From JAHIYG01 sp041306075 (GTDB lineage: Archaea > Altiarchaeota > Altiarchaeia > IMC4 > SCGC-AAA252-I15): a stretch of 30,233 nucleotides of DNA. The stretch spans positions 1 to 30,233 of the forward strand of contig JBFYKH010000056.1 of the NCBI GenBank assembly GCA_041306075.1, in the 5' to 3' direction. Below, piece by piece: positions 21,798 through 29,276 of the stretch; the first letter of the stretch is position 1; every line of letters begins with the position of its first letter. The position numbers were made by a program, and so were the translations under genes. The notes below the pieces were generated by a model. That model saw only the letters and a list, made by a program, of their open reading frames with translations. It did no database searches and was not told where the DNA came from.

Positions 21798-23169
21798 CGC
21801 GGCCGACGTCGTCGACGATGAGGAACTGAACCGGCTCCTCAGGGAAAGGGAGAGCCCGGGCGCCGCCGAAGTCGAGGACATACTCGCGAAGGCGGCCCTC
21901 AAGAAGGGCCTCGGGCTCGGGGACGTCGCGGCCCTGGTGAACGCCGCCGACCCAGCGCAAATCGAAGGGATGAAGGCCGTCGCAGCGAAAATCAAGAGGG
22001 AGATATACGGGGAAAGGGTCGTCTTCTTCGCACCCCTCTACATATCCAACCACTGCGTCAACGACTGCAGCTACTGCGGATTCCACTCAAGCAACAAGGG
22101 CCATAGGAAGCGGCTCACGCTCGAGGAGGTGGCGGAGCAGGTGAAGGTGCTCGAGGACATGGGCCACAAGAGGCTCCTCCTCGAGTTCGGCGAACACCCC
22201 GGAGAGAACCCGATAGACTACGTCGTCGACGTCATCAGGACCGTGTACGCGACCAAGTCCGGTAAGGGGGAGATAAGGAGGGTCAACGTCAACATAGCCG
22301 CCACCACCGTCGAAGACTACAGGAAACTCAAGGCCGCCGGGATAGGCACATACCAGCTCTTCCAGGAGACCTACCACAGGGAGACCTACGCGAGGATGCA
22401 CAAGGGCCCGAAGGCCGACTACGAACGGCAGCTCTTCGCACACGACCGCGCCTTCGAAGCCGGCATAGACGACGTCGGCCTAGGCGCCCTCTTCGGCCTC
22501 TCCGACTGGCGCTACGACGTCCTAGGCCTCGTCTCCCACGCCAGGTACCTGGACGGGAGGTACGGCGTCGGCCCACACACGTTCTCGGTGCCCCGCTGGC
22601 AGCCTGCGAACACCGTCGGATGGGCGAAGCCCCCGAAGCCCGTGTCCGAGGACGAGCTCCTCAGGATAATAGCGATACTGAGGATGGCGGTCCCATACAC
22701 CGGGATGATAATATCCACGAGGGAGAGGGCGGAGATCCGGAAGAAAGCGTTCGAAATCGGGATATCGCAGACGTCGGCTGCGTCGAGGACGTCGCCGGGG
22801 GGCTACGGGAAGCCGCAGGAGGACACCCAGTTCCGGGTCGCCGACGAGCGGACCGTCGAGGAAGTCCTGTCAGGTATTATGCGGCAGGGGCTACTCCCCA
22901 GCTTCTGCACCGCATGCTACAGGATGGGCCGCACGGGAAAGGACTTCATGGACCTGGCTAAGCCGGGGGACATAAACAAGCTCTGCAGGCCGAACGCGAT
23001 ACTCACCTTCAAGGAATACCTCATGGACTACGCCTCGGCCGAGAACAGGAGGCTCGGGGAAGCTCTGATAGCCAAGTACCTCGCCGAGATAAAGGATGAC
23101 GACGTCCGCGCCGAGACGGAGCGCAGGCTGAAACGGGTCGAGGACGGGGAGAGAGACCTCTACTTCTAG
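21790..23169 (+). CDS. hydG: HydG, radical-SAM tyrosine lyase of [FeFe]-hydrogenase maturation
   Basis: This 459-residue enzyme cleaves tyrosine to supply the CO and CN ligands of the H-cluster (family knowledge). The radical-SAM motif is at C89, C93, C96 within YISNHCVNDCSYCGFHSSN. It is preceded by YGERVVFFAPL and followed by VLEDMGHKRLLLEFGEHP. The auxiliary-cluster signature that separates HydG from ThiH is exact: C373-x2-C376-x22-C399, in FCTACYRMGRTG ... KLCRPNAILTFKEYL. The start is GTG at 21790 with GGGGTGA 7 bases upstream; it overlaps the hydE fusion by 8 bases, so translation is probably coupled. HydF and a hydrogenase catalytic subunit are not in the window. Downstream is a gene for a membrane-tethered HMA domain with its own promoter. 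Confidence 0.94.
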   Translation: MPDAADVVDDEELNRLLRERESPGAAEVEDILAKAALKKGLGLGDVAALVNAADPAQIEGMKAVAAKIKREIYGERVVFFAPLYISNHCVNDCSYCGFHSSNKGHRKRLTLEEVAEQVKVLEDMGHKRLLLEFGEHPGENPIDYVVDVIRTVYATKSGKGEIRRVNVNIAATTVEDYRKLKAAGIGTYQLFQETYHRETYARMHKGPKADYERQLFAHDRAFEAGIDDVGLGALFGLSDWRYDVLGLVSHARYLDGRYGVGPHTFSVPRWQPANTVGWAKPPKPVSEDELLRIIAILRMAVPYTGMIISTRERAEIRKKAFEIGISQTSAASRTSPGGYGKPQEDTQFRVADERTVEEVLSGIMRQGLLPSFCTACYRMGRTGKDFMDLAKPGDINKLCRPNAILTFKEYLMDYASAENRRLGEALIAKYLAEIKDDDVRAETERRLKRVEDGERDLYF

Positions 23170-23187
23170 GCCGCATACCTTCCGGTA

Positions 23188-23204
23188 ACCGGCCGGTATA
23201 ATAG
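23188..23204 (+). promoter_or_regulatory. Palindrome plus TATA box for the HMA-domain protein
   Basis: A perfect 10-base palindrome ACCGGCCGGT (23188-23197) abuts the TATA core GTATAATAG, about 30 bases before the ATG at 23231. A regulator bound to the palindrome could compete with TBP or TFB (inference). Confidence 0.42.
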
Positions 23205-23230
23205 CCGCCGCACCCCAATCATATCCTTCC

Positions 23231-24085
23231 ATGGACAAGCTCTTCATATTCTTCATGGCCGCGATGATGCTCGCAGCAGGCCTGATAATGGCCTACGAGG
23301 CGTCCACCGCTAAGCCGGCCCGGGAGGCCGCGACGACAACCTCTTCCGCCGCCACGACCACCACCATGGCGGCGACGTCCACTACGGCGCCTCCCCCGCC
23401 CGACGAGCCCTCGACCACGCTCCCGCCGACGACGACCGTCCAGCCGACCACTACGACGCTAGGGACCGCGCTCGAGTTCGAGACGTTCAGGGTCGACAAG
23501 TGCAGGGACACCGTCCTCGGGAAGATGAACACAGTCTACGCGAGGCTGAACTCGACAAGAGACAACCTGACCTGGGGCGGGGACCCCCGGCCGAAGTTCG
23601 CATTAGGCTGCGACGGCGCGGAACCAATCCCCGCCGACTTTGCGTACGCCCGGGGCGAAGGCGCGGTGGAGCCGTACTCGGAGGTCGCCGGCGAATACAG
23701 GCTCGCGGTAAGATGCGGAAGGAACACCCTGAACGAGGACCTCGCGGACTGCGGCAGCCTGACCGCAATACTCGACGTCCGGGACATAGGGCTGGAGGCG
23801 CCGGCGCCGACGACCACTACCCTCAGGCAGAACCCCTACCTCGACAGGTTCAGGGACAAAGGATACAGGATGGCGGAGTTCCACGTCGCATGGCTGTGCC
23901 CAAGCTGCGTGCCAGCCGTCAACAAGCTCGTCATGGAAACCCCCGGCGTGAAATCAAGGAGCCTCTCCTTCGGCCAGGACACGGGGTACGTCATCTACGA
24001 CCCCAGGACAGTCAGCCTCGACAAGGTCCTGGAAGTCGCCGGAGCCGGAGGCGACCTGGAGGACGTCACCGACCGGGAAATCTGA
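23231..24085 (+). CDS. Membrane-anchored protein with Thr/Pro stalk and C-terminal heavy-metal-associated (HMA) domain
   Basis: This 284-residue protein has an N-terminal membrane helix (about 3-22, uncleaved signal-anchor likely), then a Thr/Pro/Ala-rich stalk (about 27-77) of the kind that may be glycosylated. A domain at about 80-190 has three or four Cys (including DKCRD, LGCDG, VRCGRN and LADCG) and resembles an Ig-like fold. A second Thr linker leads to a C-terminal HMA-like domain: LCPSCVPAVNKLV with C223 and C226, then TPGVKSRSLSFGQDTGYVIYDPRTVSLDKVL, the usual beta-alpha-beta order. HMA domains bind Cu(I), Zn or similar soft metals. The topology places it outside the cell, unlike most HMA proteins (inference). 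It starts 61 bases after hydG with its own TATA box. A thioredoxin-like CPSC is an alternative, but the following sequence fits HMA better. Confidence 0.82.
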   Translation: MDKLFIFFMAAMMLAAGLIMAYEASTAKPAREAATTTSSAATTTTMAATSTTAPPPPDEPSTTLPPTTTVQPTTTTLGTALEFETFRVDKCRDTVLGKMNTVYARLNSTRDNLTWGGDPRPKFALGCDGAEPIPADFAYARGEGAVEPYSEVAGEYRLAVRCGRNTLNEDLADCGSLTAILDVRDIGLEAPAPTTTTLRQNPYLDRFRDKGYRMAEFHVAWLCPSCVPAVNKLVMETPGVKSRSLSFGQDTGYVIYDPRTVSLDKVLEVAGAGGDLEDVTDREI

Positions 24086-24088
24086 CAG

Positions 24089-25183
24089 CTACCGTATCCC
24101 GGTGTCTATGTCCACGTCCAATTGCGCGGTTTCACCTGCCAGGACAGATACCGCAGCCTCGAACGATCCGATCCGGCCCACATTCTCAGTGCGGACGACA
24201 TATTCACCCGCAGGCAGACTGATGCTGTAGTCCCCGCCCGCCCCGCCTATGAACTCGCCTGCCACGTACTCCGCCCCTGAACTGTCTAGGCCGTAGACGA
24301 TGAGCTTATGAGCAGCATAGGTCTCCCCCGTCGGCTGGCAACGGGGCTCCGGGGGAATCCTCTCCACAGGACATAATGGGCCGATAGATACTTGCCCTGC
24401 GAGGACTCCATCCCCCACCTTCACGCACCGTGGGGGGCGATGGCAGCCGCATCCGTCGTCAGGAACCGGGACGGGCGTCCCGTCCGAACACCAACCGGGG
24501 GCCGGCGGAGAGTATTGCGGGCAGTCACCGCATAACCCGCCGGTCGAAACGTCCTGGACCTCCCCGCTCCATGAGCGCATACACAATCCTGCGGACCCGT
24601 TCCACGAGTAGCCGGCCGCTATGAGGCAGCCGTGGGAGTCCAGGTCGCCGCCTATCGGACGCTCCTGACATTCCCCGAAAGTCCATGAATCCGCCTTCGC
24701 CGCGCATGCGCCGCAGCCGTTCCCGTAGGTCATGCCGTCGCTGCCGCAGACGGGGTTATAGTCCATAGTGCACGCGACGTTGACCTTCTCAGAGTCGGTG
24801 CACACGTGGGATGAAGCCTCTTGGCCGCCTCCATCCGGGCACGGGTCGAATTCGCAGTTGTTGCCTGCATTCCTCCCGACCGCGCTCCCGTCCGGGCAGA
24901 GCTTAGCCTCCATCGTGCAGGCTACGGGGGGCTCGTCGCCGTCGCACCGGTACGAGCAGCCCGCCCCGGAATCGTACAACCACCGGCCCACGCACATTAT
25001 CTGCGGGTTACCGGCGTTCCGGTTCGCGCAGCATTCGTCCCTGAAGCCGGGACTCACCGTGCCGCAGTCGCCGCCCAATACCGGAGCCCTGAAGAACAGG
25101 AGGTAGGCGACGGCCCCGCCAAAGACTAGCGCGAAGACCACGGCCGCTCCCGCCGCCGCATAAATGAGATGCTTCGTTTCCAT
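24089..25183 (-). CDS. Membrane-anchored Cys-rich mosaic protein with a Kazal-type domain
   Basis: This 364-residue protein begins METKHLIYAAAG with one membrane helix (about 5-31) and an extracellular remainder. Several Cys modules follow: DECCANRNAGNPQIMCVGRW, VACTMEAKLCPDGSAVGRN ending CEFDPCP, and a Kazal-type module (about 140-175) with VACTMDYNPVCGSDGMTYGN and the final FGEC. Next are a C-x-I-A-A-G-Y-S-W module, a CGCHRPPRCV segment, and a C-terminal beta-sandwich (about 270-360) starting AGQVSIGPLCPVE and ending with a PAGEYVVR strand. Kazal domains inhibit serine proteases in animals; in prokaryotes their role is mostly unknown. The start at 25183 has a TATA box 24 bases upstream; an open frame extends further without support. 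It converges with the HMA gene, 3 bases apart. Confidence 0.8.
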   Translation of the reverse strand: METKHLIYAAAGAAVVFALVFGGAVAYLLFFRAPVLGGDCGTVSPGFRDECCANRNAGNPQIMCVGRWLYDSGAGCSYRCDGDEPPVACTMEAKLCPDGSAVGRNAGNNCEFDPCPDGGGQEASSHVCTDSEKVNVACTMDYNPVCGSDGMTYGNGCGACAAKADSWTFGECQERPIGGDLDSHGCLIAAGYSWNGSAGLCMRSWSGEVQDVSTGGLCGDCPQYSPPAPGWCSDGTPVPVPDDGCGCHRPPRCVKVGDGVLAGQVSIGPLCPVERIPPEPRCQPTGETYAAHKLIVYGLDSSGAEYVAGEFIGGAGGDYSISLPAGEYVVRTENVGRIGSFEAAVSVLAGETAQLDVDIDTGIR

Positions 25184-25202
25184 GTTAAAGGATTGCCGAC
25201 CC

Positions 25203-25210
25203 GGTTTAAG
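25203..25210 (-). promoter_or_regulatory. TATA box for the Kazal-containing protein
   Basis: The minus strand reads CTTAAACC centred about 24 bases before the ATG at 25183. Confidence 0.4.
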
Positions 25211-25245
25211 AACCAGGCGCGTTTGCTTCGGCCCCGGCCGAACCC

Positions 25246-26250
25246 TCATGCCCTAACGGTCCTCGACGCCGCCTTCCCGAGCCGGTTCATGACCGCCCGG
25301 CCAATCCCATCCTCCGGGGGAGCCTCGACCAGTATCGTGTCGGCTCCCGCCTGGTCCGCCTCCCTGAACCGCCGGTAGAGCCTCCGCGCCAGCTCCTCCG
25401 GGGTGCGGTGGACGAACGTCAGGTCCGCGCCGTAGCGTGTAGTGCCTAATGTCGCCACTGAACGCCCCCGAAGCGACGCGACAAGCCGCCTCATCCTCGC
25501 GCGAACCCTCCCGGCCGGGCCGGCCACGACGACGACCTCCGCCGCCGGACTATAGTGCCGGTACCTCATCCCCGGAGACCTAGCCTCCCCGCGGCCGCCA
25601 CCGTGCGAGACCGCACCGCCGACGGCCTCCGCCAGCATCCCGGCGGTTATCTTCCCGGGCCTGAGTATGACCGGCCTCTTCCCCGTGAAATCAACGACCG
25701 TCGACTCCAGGCCTATGTCCGTCTCGCCGCCGTCGAGTATCAGCGGAATCCTGCCACCCAAATCGGCGAGCACATGCGACGCCGAAGTCGGAGACGGCCT
25801 CCCGGAGAGGTTCGCGCTCGGGGCGGCGATGGGAGTGCCGGCGGCCCGTATCAAAGCCAAAGCGACCGGATGGTCCGGCATCCTCACAGCCACGGTCCCG
25901 AGCCCCCCGGTGACGGCGGAGGGGACCCGCGCGGACTTCCCGACGACGATAGTGAGCGGCCCGGGCCAGAAACGCCCCGCAGCCCTCAAAGCAGACTCCG
26001 GGACGCAGTCGGACAAGAGACATAGTCCCTCCGAATCCGCGATGTGGACTATCATAGGATTATCCTTGGGCCTCCCCTTCGCCCTATACACCCCCCTGAC
26101 GGCCCTGCCGTTGAATGCATCGGCGCCGAGGCCGTAAACAGTCTCTGTCGGGAAGGCTACGACGCCCCCCCGCCTGATGACGCGCGCAGCCGCCGCCACA
26201 GCCGCCACCCCCGGACGGCGGCGGCCGACCCTCAACACCCTTGTTTCCAT
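25246..26250 (-). CDS. Sua5-type threonylcarbamoyl-AMP synthase
   Basis: This 334-residue enzyme makes threonylcarbamoyl-AMP from threonine, bicarbonate and ATP for the t6A modification of ANN-decoding tRNAs (family knowledge). The YrdC domain is clear: VVAFPTETVYGLGADA, YRAKGRPKDNPMIVHI, FWPGPLTIVV, VAVRMPDHPVA, PIAAPSANLSGRPSPT, and ILDGGETDIGLESTVVDF. The extra C-terminal Sua5 domain follows the conserved linker SPGMRYRHYSPAAEV, so this is the long form usual in archaea rather than bacterial TsaC. No promoter is visible directly upstream. It follows the RecA-like gene by 9 bases, so both are probably co-transcribed. Confidence 0.94.
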   Translation of the reverse strand: METRVLRVGRRRPGVAAVAAAARVIRRGGVVAFPTETVYGLGADAFNGRAVRGVYRAKGRPKDNPMIVHIADSEGLCLLSDCVPESALRAAGRFWPGPLTIVVGKSARVPSAVTGGLGTVAVRMPDHPVALALIRAAGTPIAAPSANLSGRPSPTSASHVLADLGGRIPLILDGGETDIGLESTVVDFTGKRPVILRPGKITAGMLAEAVGGAVSHGGGRGEARSPGMRYRHYSPAAEVVVVAGPAGRVRARMRRLVASLRGRSVATLGTTRYGADLTFVHRTPEELARRLYRRFREADQAGADTILVEAPPEDGIGRAVMNRLGKAASRTVRA

Positions 26251-26259
26251 ATCAAACGG

Positions 26260-27000
26260 CTATGCGCGGGGACGGACGGTTTCGTCGCAAAGCTGCGAGA
26301 CCTTCGTGTTCAACTCCTCCTCCTCAGGCCCGTCGATGCCCACCCACAGGATGACATAGCCTTTCCCGCGGGCGGCGTCGTTCATGGATGCGACGAAACG
26401 GCTGATGACGTTGACGCTATGGTAGGTGGAGAACCCCGACAGCGTGTCGACAACCACGAGGGGGCTGCCCAGCCCCCCAACGACCTGCGAAACCAGGATG
26501 GACAGGCCGGTGAGGTCCGTCGGGCTCACGGCGACGTCGTCCCCCGCCTTCGCCTCCACGCAGTCTATGAAGAACACCCCCCCGAGGCCGATTCCGTGGT
26601 CCTGGAGCACCTTCTTCGTGTGGAGGGGAAGCTTGTTGTAGGAGACGTACACCAACTTACGCCCCGCATTCTTGACCGAGCCGATGATGTCCCCGACGTA
26701 GCGGTCGACCGGGGTGACGAGGAGGATTGCGTTGCAGTCCCTGATAACATCCGCCGGCACGCCGGACGCCCCGGCCCGGCCGGCGGGGGCAGCCGCCTTC
26801 CCATGCCGCCTCACCGTGTTTATCATCGACTCCACGACGACGACGTGGGACGCCTCATCGCCTATTATCGCGAGGATGTCCTTCCTCATCCCGCCGTCCT
26901 CCACCTGGTTGACGAATCCGAGGTAAAGGTCCCGGGCCCGCTCCTCCGCCGACTTCTGCCTCTCAAGAAGCGCAAGAATCTGGTCCCTAAACTCCATCAT
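26260..27000 (-). CDS. Ferritin-like hairpin fused to a RecA/KaiC-like domain without a P-loop
   Basis: This is a 246-residue protein. Residues 1-65 form a two-helix unit with rubrerythrin-like residues (SAEERARDLY, then GDEASHVVVVESMI with an E-x-x-H). Residues about 90-240 look like the RecA-fold core of archaeal KaiC/RAD55-type proteins: AILLVTPVDRY, KLVYVSYNK, GVFFIDCV, SPTDLTGLSILVSQ, and a Walker B-like strand LVVVDTLSGFSTYHS. The Walker A G-x-x-x-x-G-K-[ST] is absent, so ATP hydrolysis is unlikely. The start MMEF is preceded by a GGGGT site; a longer in-frame extension overlaps the upstream gene. The upstream gene, one base away, encodes a similar helical hairpin. A regulatory or scaffold role is possible; I do not know a characterised homologue. 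Confidence 0.72.
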   Translation of the reverse strand: MMEFRDQILALLERQKSAEERARDLYLGFVNQVEDGGMRKDILAIIGDEASHVVVVESMINTVRRHGKAAAPAGRAGASGVPADVIRDCNAILLVTPVDRYVGDIIGSVKNAGRKLVYVSYNKLPLHTKKVLQDHGIGLGGVFFIDCVEAKAGDDVAVSPTDLTGLSILVSQVVGGLGSPLVVVDTLSGFSTYHSVNVISRFVASMNDAARGKGYVILWVGIDGPEEEELNTKVSQLCDETVRPRA

Positions 27001-27001
27001 G

Positions 27002-27226
27002 CTACCCCTTAACCGCCTCCTGGAGCATCCCGGCGAAAGCCTTCGCATGCCTGACCGAATCGTCCCTAAGACGCCAGACCCCCTGGAGGAGGCTCTCCTT
27101 CACCGGGACTTCCAACCCTGAGGACAATATCGCCTCCTCGAGGTCGTTCAGATTGCTGAGGACGTCGACCTCCTCGGTCGTGACAGCCTCAGTAAGACGC
27201 TCGACAAGCCATTCACGCTTCATCAT
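27002..27226 (-). CDS. Small ferritin-like helical protein (74 residues)
   Basis: The protein starts MMKREWLVERLTEA and is all-helical and acidic, with a final helix RLRDDSVRHAKAFAGMLQEAV that resembles the D/E-x-x-x-H helix of ferritin-like proteins. The ATG at 27226 follows a good GGGAGGG site (27231-27237); a GTG at 27241 is a longer alternative that would overlap that site. It ends one base before the ferritin-like/RecA-like gene, so the two are coupled. AT-rich TATA-like sequences lie at about 27255-27281. It could pair with the N-terminal hairpin of its neighbour to make a four-helix bundle (inference). Confidence 0.65.
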   Translation of the reverse strand: MMKREWLVERLTEAVTTEEVDVLSNLNDLEEAILSSGLEVPVKESLLQGVWRLRDDSVRHAKAFAGMLQEAVKG

Positions 27227-27285
27227 CAGGCCCTCCCGCACCTAGGGACATCAGGAAGATATTTAACCGTCCGGTTTATAACGCC

Positions 27286-28422
27286 TCAGACGCCCGGAAA
27301 CCCGAGGATCCGCTTCAGGTCGATGGCCTTGTGGGGGCACAGCTCATGGCAGCAGTAGCAGCGGATGCACTTGGCCCGGTCCATGCGGGCCCGGTCGGTT
27401 ATCGTTATGGCGCCGGCCGGACAGCTCTGCCTGCACACGCCGCAGCGGACGCACTTTTCGTTGGCGACCGGGTAAGGCAGCGCCAAATCCAGCATGACCC
27501 GGTTAACCGCCTTCGAGCCCATGAACGCGCCGAGCAAGCCCTTCCTACCCGACGGCTTCCTGTAGCCGACACGCACGTCGGCTAGCCTTTCCCCTAAAAC
27601 CTTCAGGTCGGACGCCTTCCCTGACGTGAGCCCCCTCAGAACCGCCCGGGCAGTGGTTGAAACCTCAGTCGGCACGATGCCCATCACGTCCGCCTCGGCC
27701 ACGTCCAACGCCACGCTATCCGCGCTCGCCATGAGGAGCCCCGTCCTCCTCGGCCTCCCGTGGCTGCCGGGGCCGTCGCCTTCGAGGCCCACGACCGCGT
27801 CCATCAGCGCGAGCCGAGGCTTCACGCAGGCGAGCACGTCCAACAGCATGTCGGCGAACAAGTCGCGGGACTGGAACTTCAGGTGGTAGGCCGGCTTCGT
27901 GAGGCCCGGAACCAGGCCGAAGTTGATTTTCACCGCCCCCGTGGCGGTGGTGAGCATGTGCGTCTTCATCTTCGGCAATGTGATGACTGCGTCCACCTCG
28001 TCGAGGACGGCGAGGAGGTCGATGCGCTTCAACAACACGCCATCCGGGAAATGGGCGACCTTCGAGCCCGTGTTATAATTCAACTTTGCGCCCGTCTCCT
28101 CGGCCACGGCCTTGAACCCCGACCTCGCGTACGCGGTCTCCAGAGACCCCCTGTTGAACGGGCCCCCCGGACTGTCGGCAATCAACGGCCTGCCGCCCGC
28201 AGCCTGGACGGCCTTGACGACCGCCTTCAACACAAGAGGGTGGGTGGTGATGGCCCTCGCAGGGTCTGAGGCGGACAGGAGATTAGGCTTGAGGAGGACC
28301 CGGTCGCCAGGCTTAACGTAACAGCCGATGCCGCCGAGCAAATCCAGGAGCCGTTTGACCTGGGCCTCCACCTCCGGCTCGTCGTATGAGCCGCACCTGA
28401 CGACAGCGACCTCGGACGCCAT
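27286..28422 (-). CDS. DUF362-family iron-sulfur protein with two 4Fe-4S ferredoxin motifs
   Basis: This is a 378-residue protein. Residues 1 to about 300 are the DUF362 domain: VLLKPNLLS, ITTHPLVLKAVVKAVQAAGG, IADSPGG, LDEVDAVITLPKMKTHMLTTATGAVKINFG, MDAVVGLEGDGPGSHG and SADSVALDVAEADVMG. Two C-terminal ferredoxin motifs follow, CVRCGVCRQSCP and CIRCYCCHELCP, each a complete set for one cluster. The function of DUF362 is not established; relatives occur widely in anaerobes. The Lys/His-containing KMKTH segment is the family's most conserved part. The start ATG 28422 was chosen because it is centred 29 bases from a TATA element shared with the divergent phosphoesterase gene. A redox or cluster-transfer role is plausible but unproven. 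Confidence 0.88.
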   Translation of the reverse strand: MASEVAVVRCGSYDEPEVEAQVKRLLDLLGGIGCYVKPGDRVLLKPNLLSASDPARAITTHPLVLKAVVKAVQAAGGRPLIADSPGGPFNRGSLETAYARSGFKAVAEETGAKLNYNTGSKVAHFPDGVLLKRIDLLAVLDEVDAVITLPKMKTHMLTTATGAVKINFGLVPGLTKPAYHLKFQSRDLFADMLLDVLACVKPRLALMDAVVGLEGDGPGSHGRPRRTGLLMASADSVALDVAEADVMGIVPTEVSTTARAVLRGLTSGKASDLKVLGERLADVRVGYRKPSGRKGLLGAFMGSKAVNRVMLDLALPYPVANEKCVRCGVCRQSCPAGAITITDRARMDRAKCIRCYCCHELCPHKAIDLKRILGFPGV

Positions 28423-28443
28423 AACATAATGGATATACAGTAT

Positions 28444-28458
28444 CCGGTTAAATTCCGG
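28444..28458. promoter_or_regulatory. Shared bidirectional TATA element between DUF362 and phosphoesterase genes
   Basis: CCGGTTAAATTCCGG has an AT core between CCGG arms. The centre is 29 bases from the minus start at 28422 and 28 from the plus start at 28479, the same symmetric arrangement as at 7211-7226. Confidence 0.48.
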
Positions 28459-28478
28459 AATACAGTAATATCCCCAGC

Positions 28479-29276
28479 ATGAAGGCCGTATACCTGCTGC
28501 TGGCCGCATTGGCAGCCTTAGCCTACGCCCTATGGGAGCCCTTCCTCCTCACAGTGAACGAGACGACGGTCGCAAGCCCCGGCGTGCCCGAGGGCTTCAG
28601 CGGCAAAAGAATCGCATACGCGTCCGACATACACTGCGGCGTCTTCTATTCGACGGGGAGGGTCCGGGGCCTCGTCGACAGGATAATGAGCCTGGAGCCG
28701 GACCTCATATTCCTCGGCGGAGACTACGTCACCGGAGACGGCGGAAACATCCAATCATGCGTTGGCGAACTCGGCCGCCTCCGCGCCCCCTTCGGGGTTT
28801 ACGCCGTACTCGGCAACCACGACAACTGGGCCGACAAGGACAAGACCGTCAAAGCGCTCTTGGGGGCGGGGATGACCGTCCTCGACAACAGGGGGGCCCG
28901 CGTCGCGCCCGGAGTCTGGGTCGGCGGAGTAGGAGACCTCTGGACCGAAACCGCCGACGTCGAAGCCGCCACGGAAGACGCCTCGGACGGCGACTACGTC
29001 ATACTCCTCTCCCACAACCCCCGGGCAATCGAGGAAGCCGACACCGCGAGTATAGACCTGATGCTCAGCGGCCACACCCACGGCGGCCAGATACTGCCTG
29101 GGAGGCTCCTGTCCCCTTACCTGCCGGGGAGGCTGAGGCAGACGATGACATCAGGCCGCTACACGGTGAACGGCACCGAGGTAATCGTCTCGAAAGGCGT
29201 CGGCACCGTCTTCGCGCCGGTAAGGTTCATGGTGAAGCCGGAAGTGAACTTAATCACGCTGGAGAGGACGCCCTAA
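28479..29276 (+). CDS. Membrane-anchored calcineurin-like phosphoesterase (YaeI-type)
   Basis: This 265-residue protein has one N-terminal hydrophobic segment (about 2-18, signal anchor or signal peptide) and a metallophosphoesterase domain with all expected ligands: D50 and H52 (ASDIHCG), D82 (LGGDYV), N113 and H114 (LGNHDN), the His in LLSHNPRAI, and the double His of LSGHTHGGQ. The GHTHGGQ ending and the position of the helix place it with YaeI/YkuE-type enzymes, some of which cleave lipid A precursors or membrane phosphodiesters; the archaeal substrate is unknown. Its active domain probably faces outward (inference). The 3' end overlaps the convergent hypothetical gene by 4 bases. Confidence 0.9.
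   Translation: MKAVYLLLAALAALAYALWEPFLLTVNETTVASPGVPEGFSGKRIAYASDIHCGVFYSTGRVRGLVDRIMSLEPDLIFLGGDYVTGDGGNIQSCVGELGRLRAPFGVYAVLGNHDNWADKDKTVKALLGAGMTVLDNRGARVAPGVWVGGVGDLWTETADVEAATEDASDGDYVILLSHNPRAIEEADTASIDLMLSGHTHGGQILPGRLLSPYLPGRLRQTMTSGRYTVNGTEVIVSKGVGTVFAPVRFMVKPEVNLITLERTP

Noticed and set aside
21790..23169. ThiH or a CofG/CofH-type radical-SAM enzyme
   Set aside because: The exact C-x2-C-x22-C auxiliary-cluster motif and the C-terminal sequence around it identify HydG, and the neighbour is HydE.
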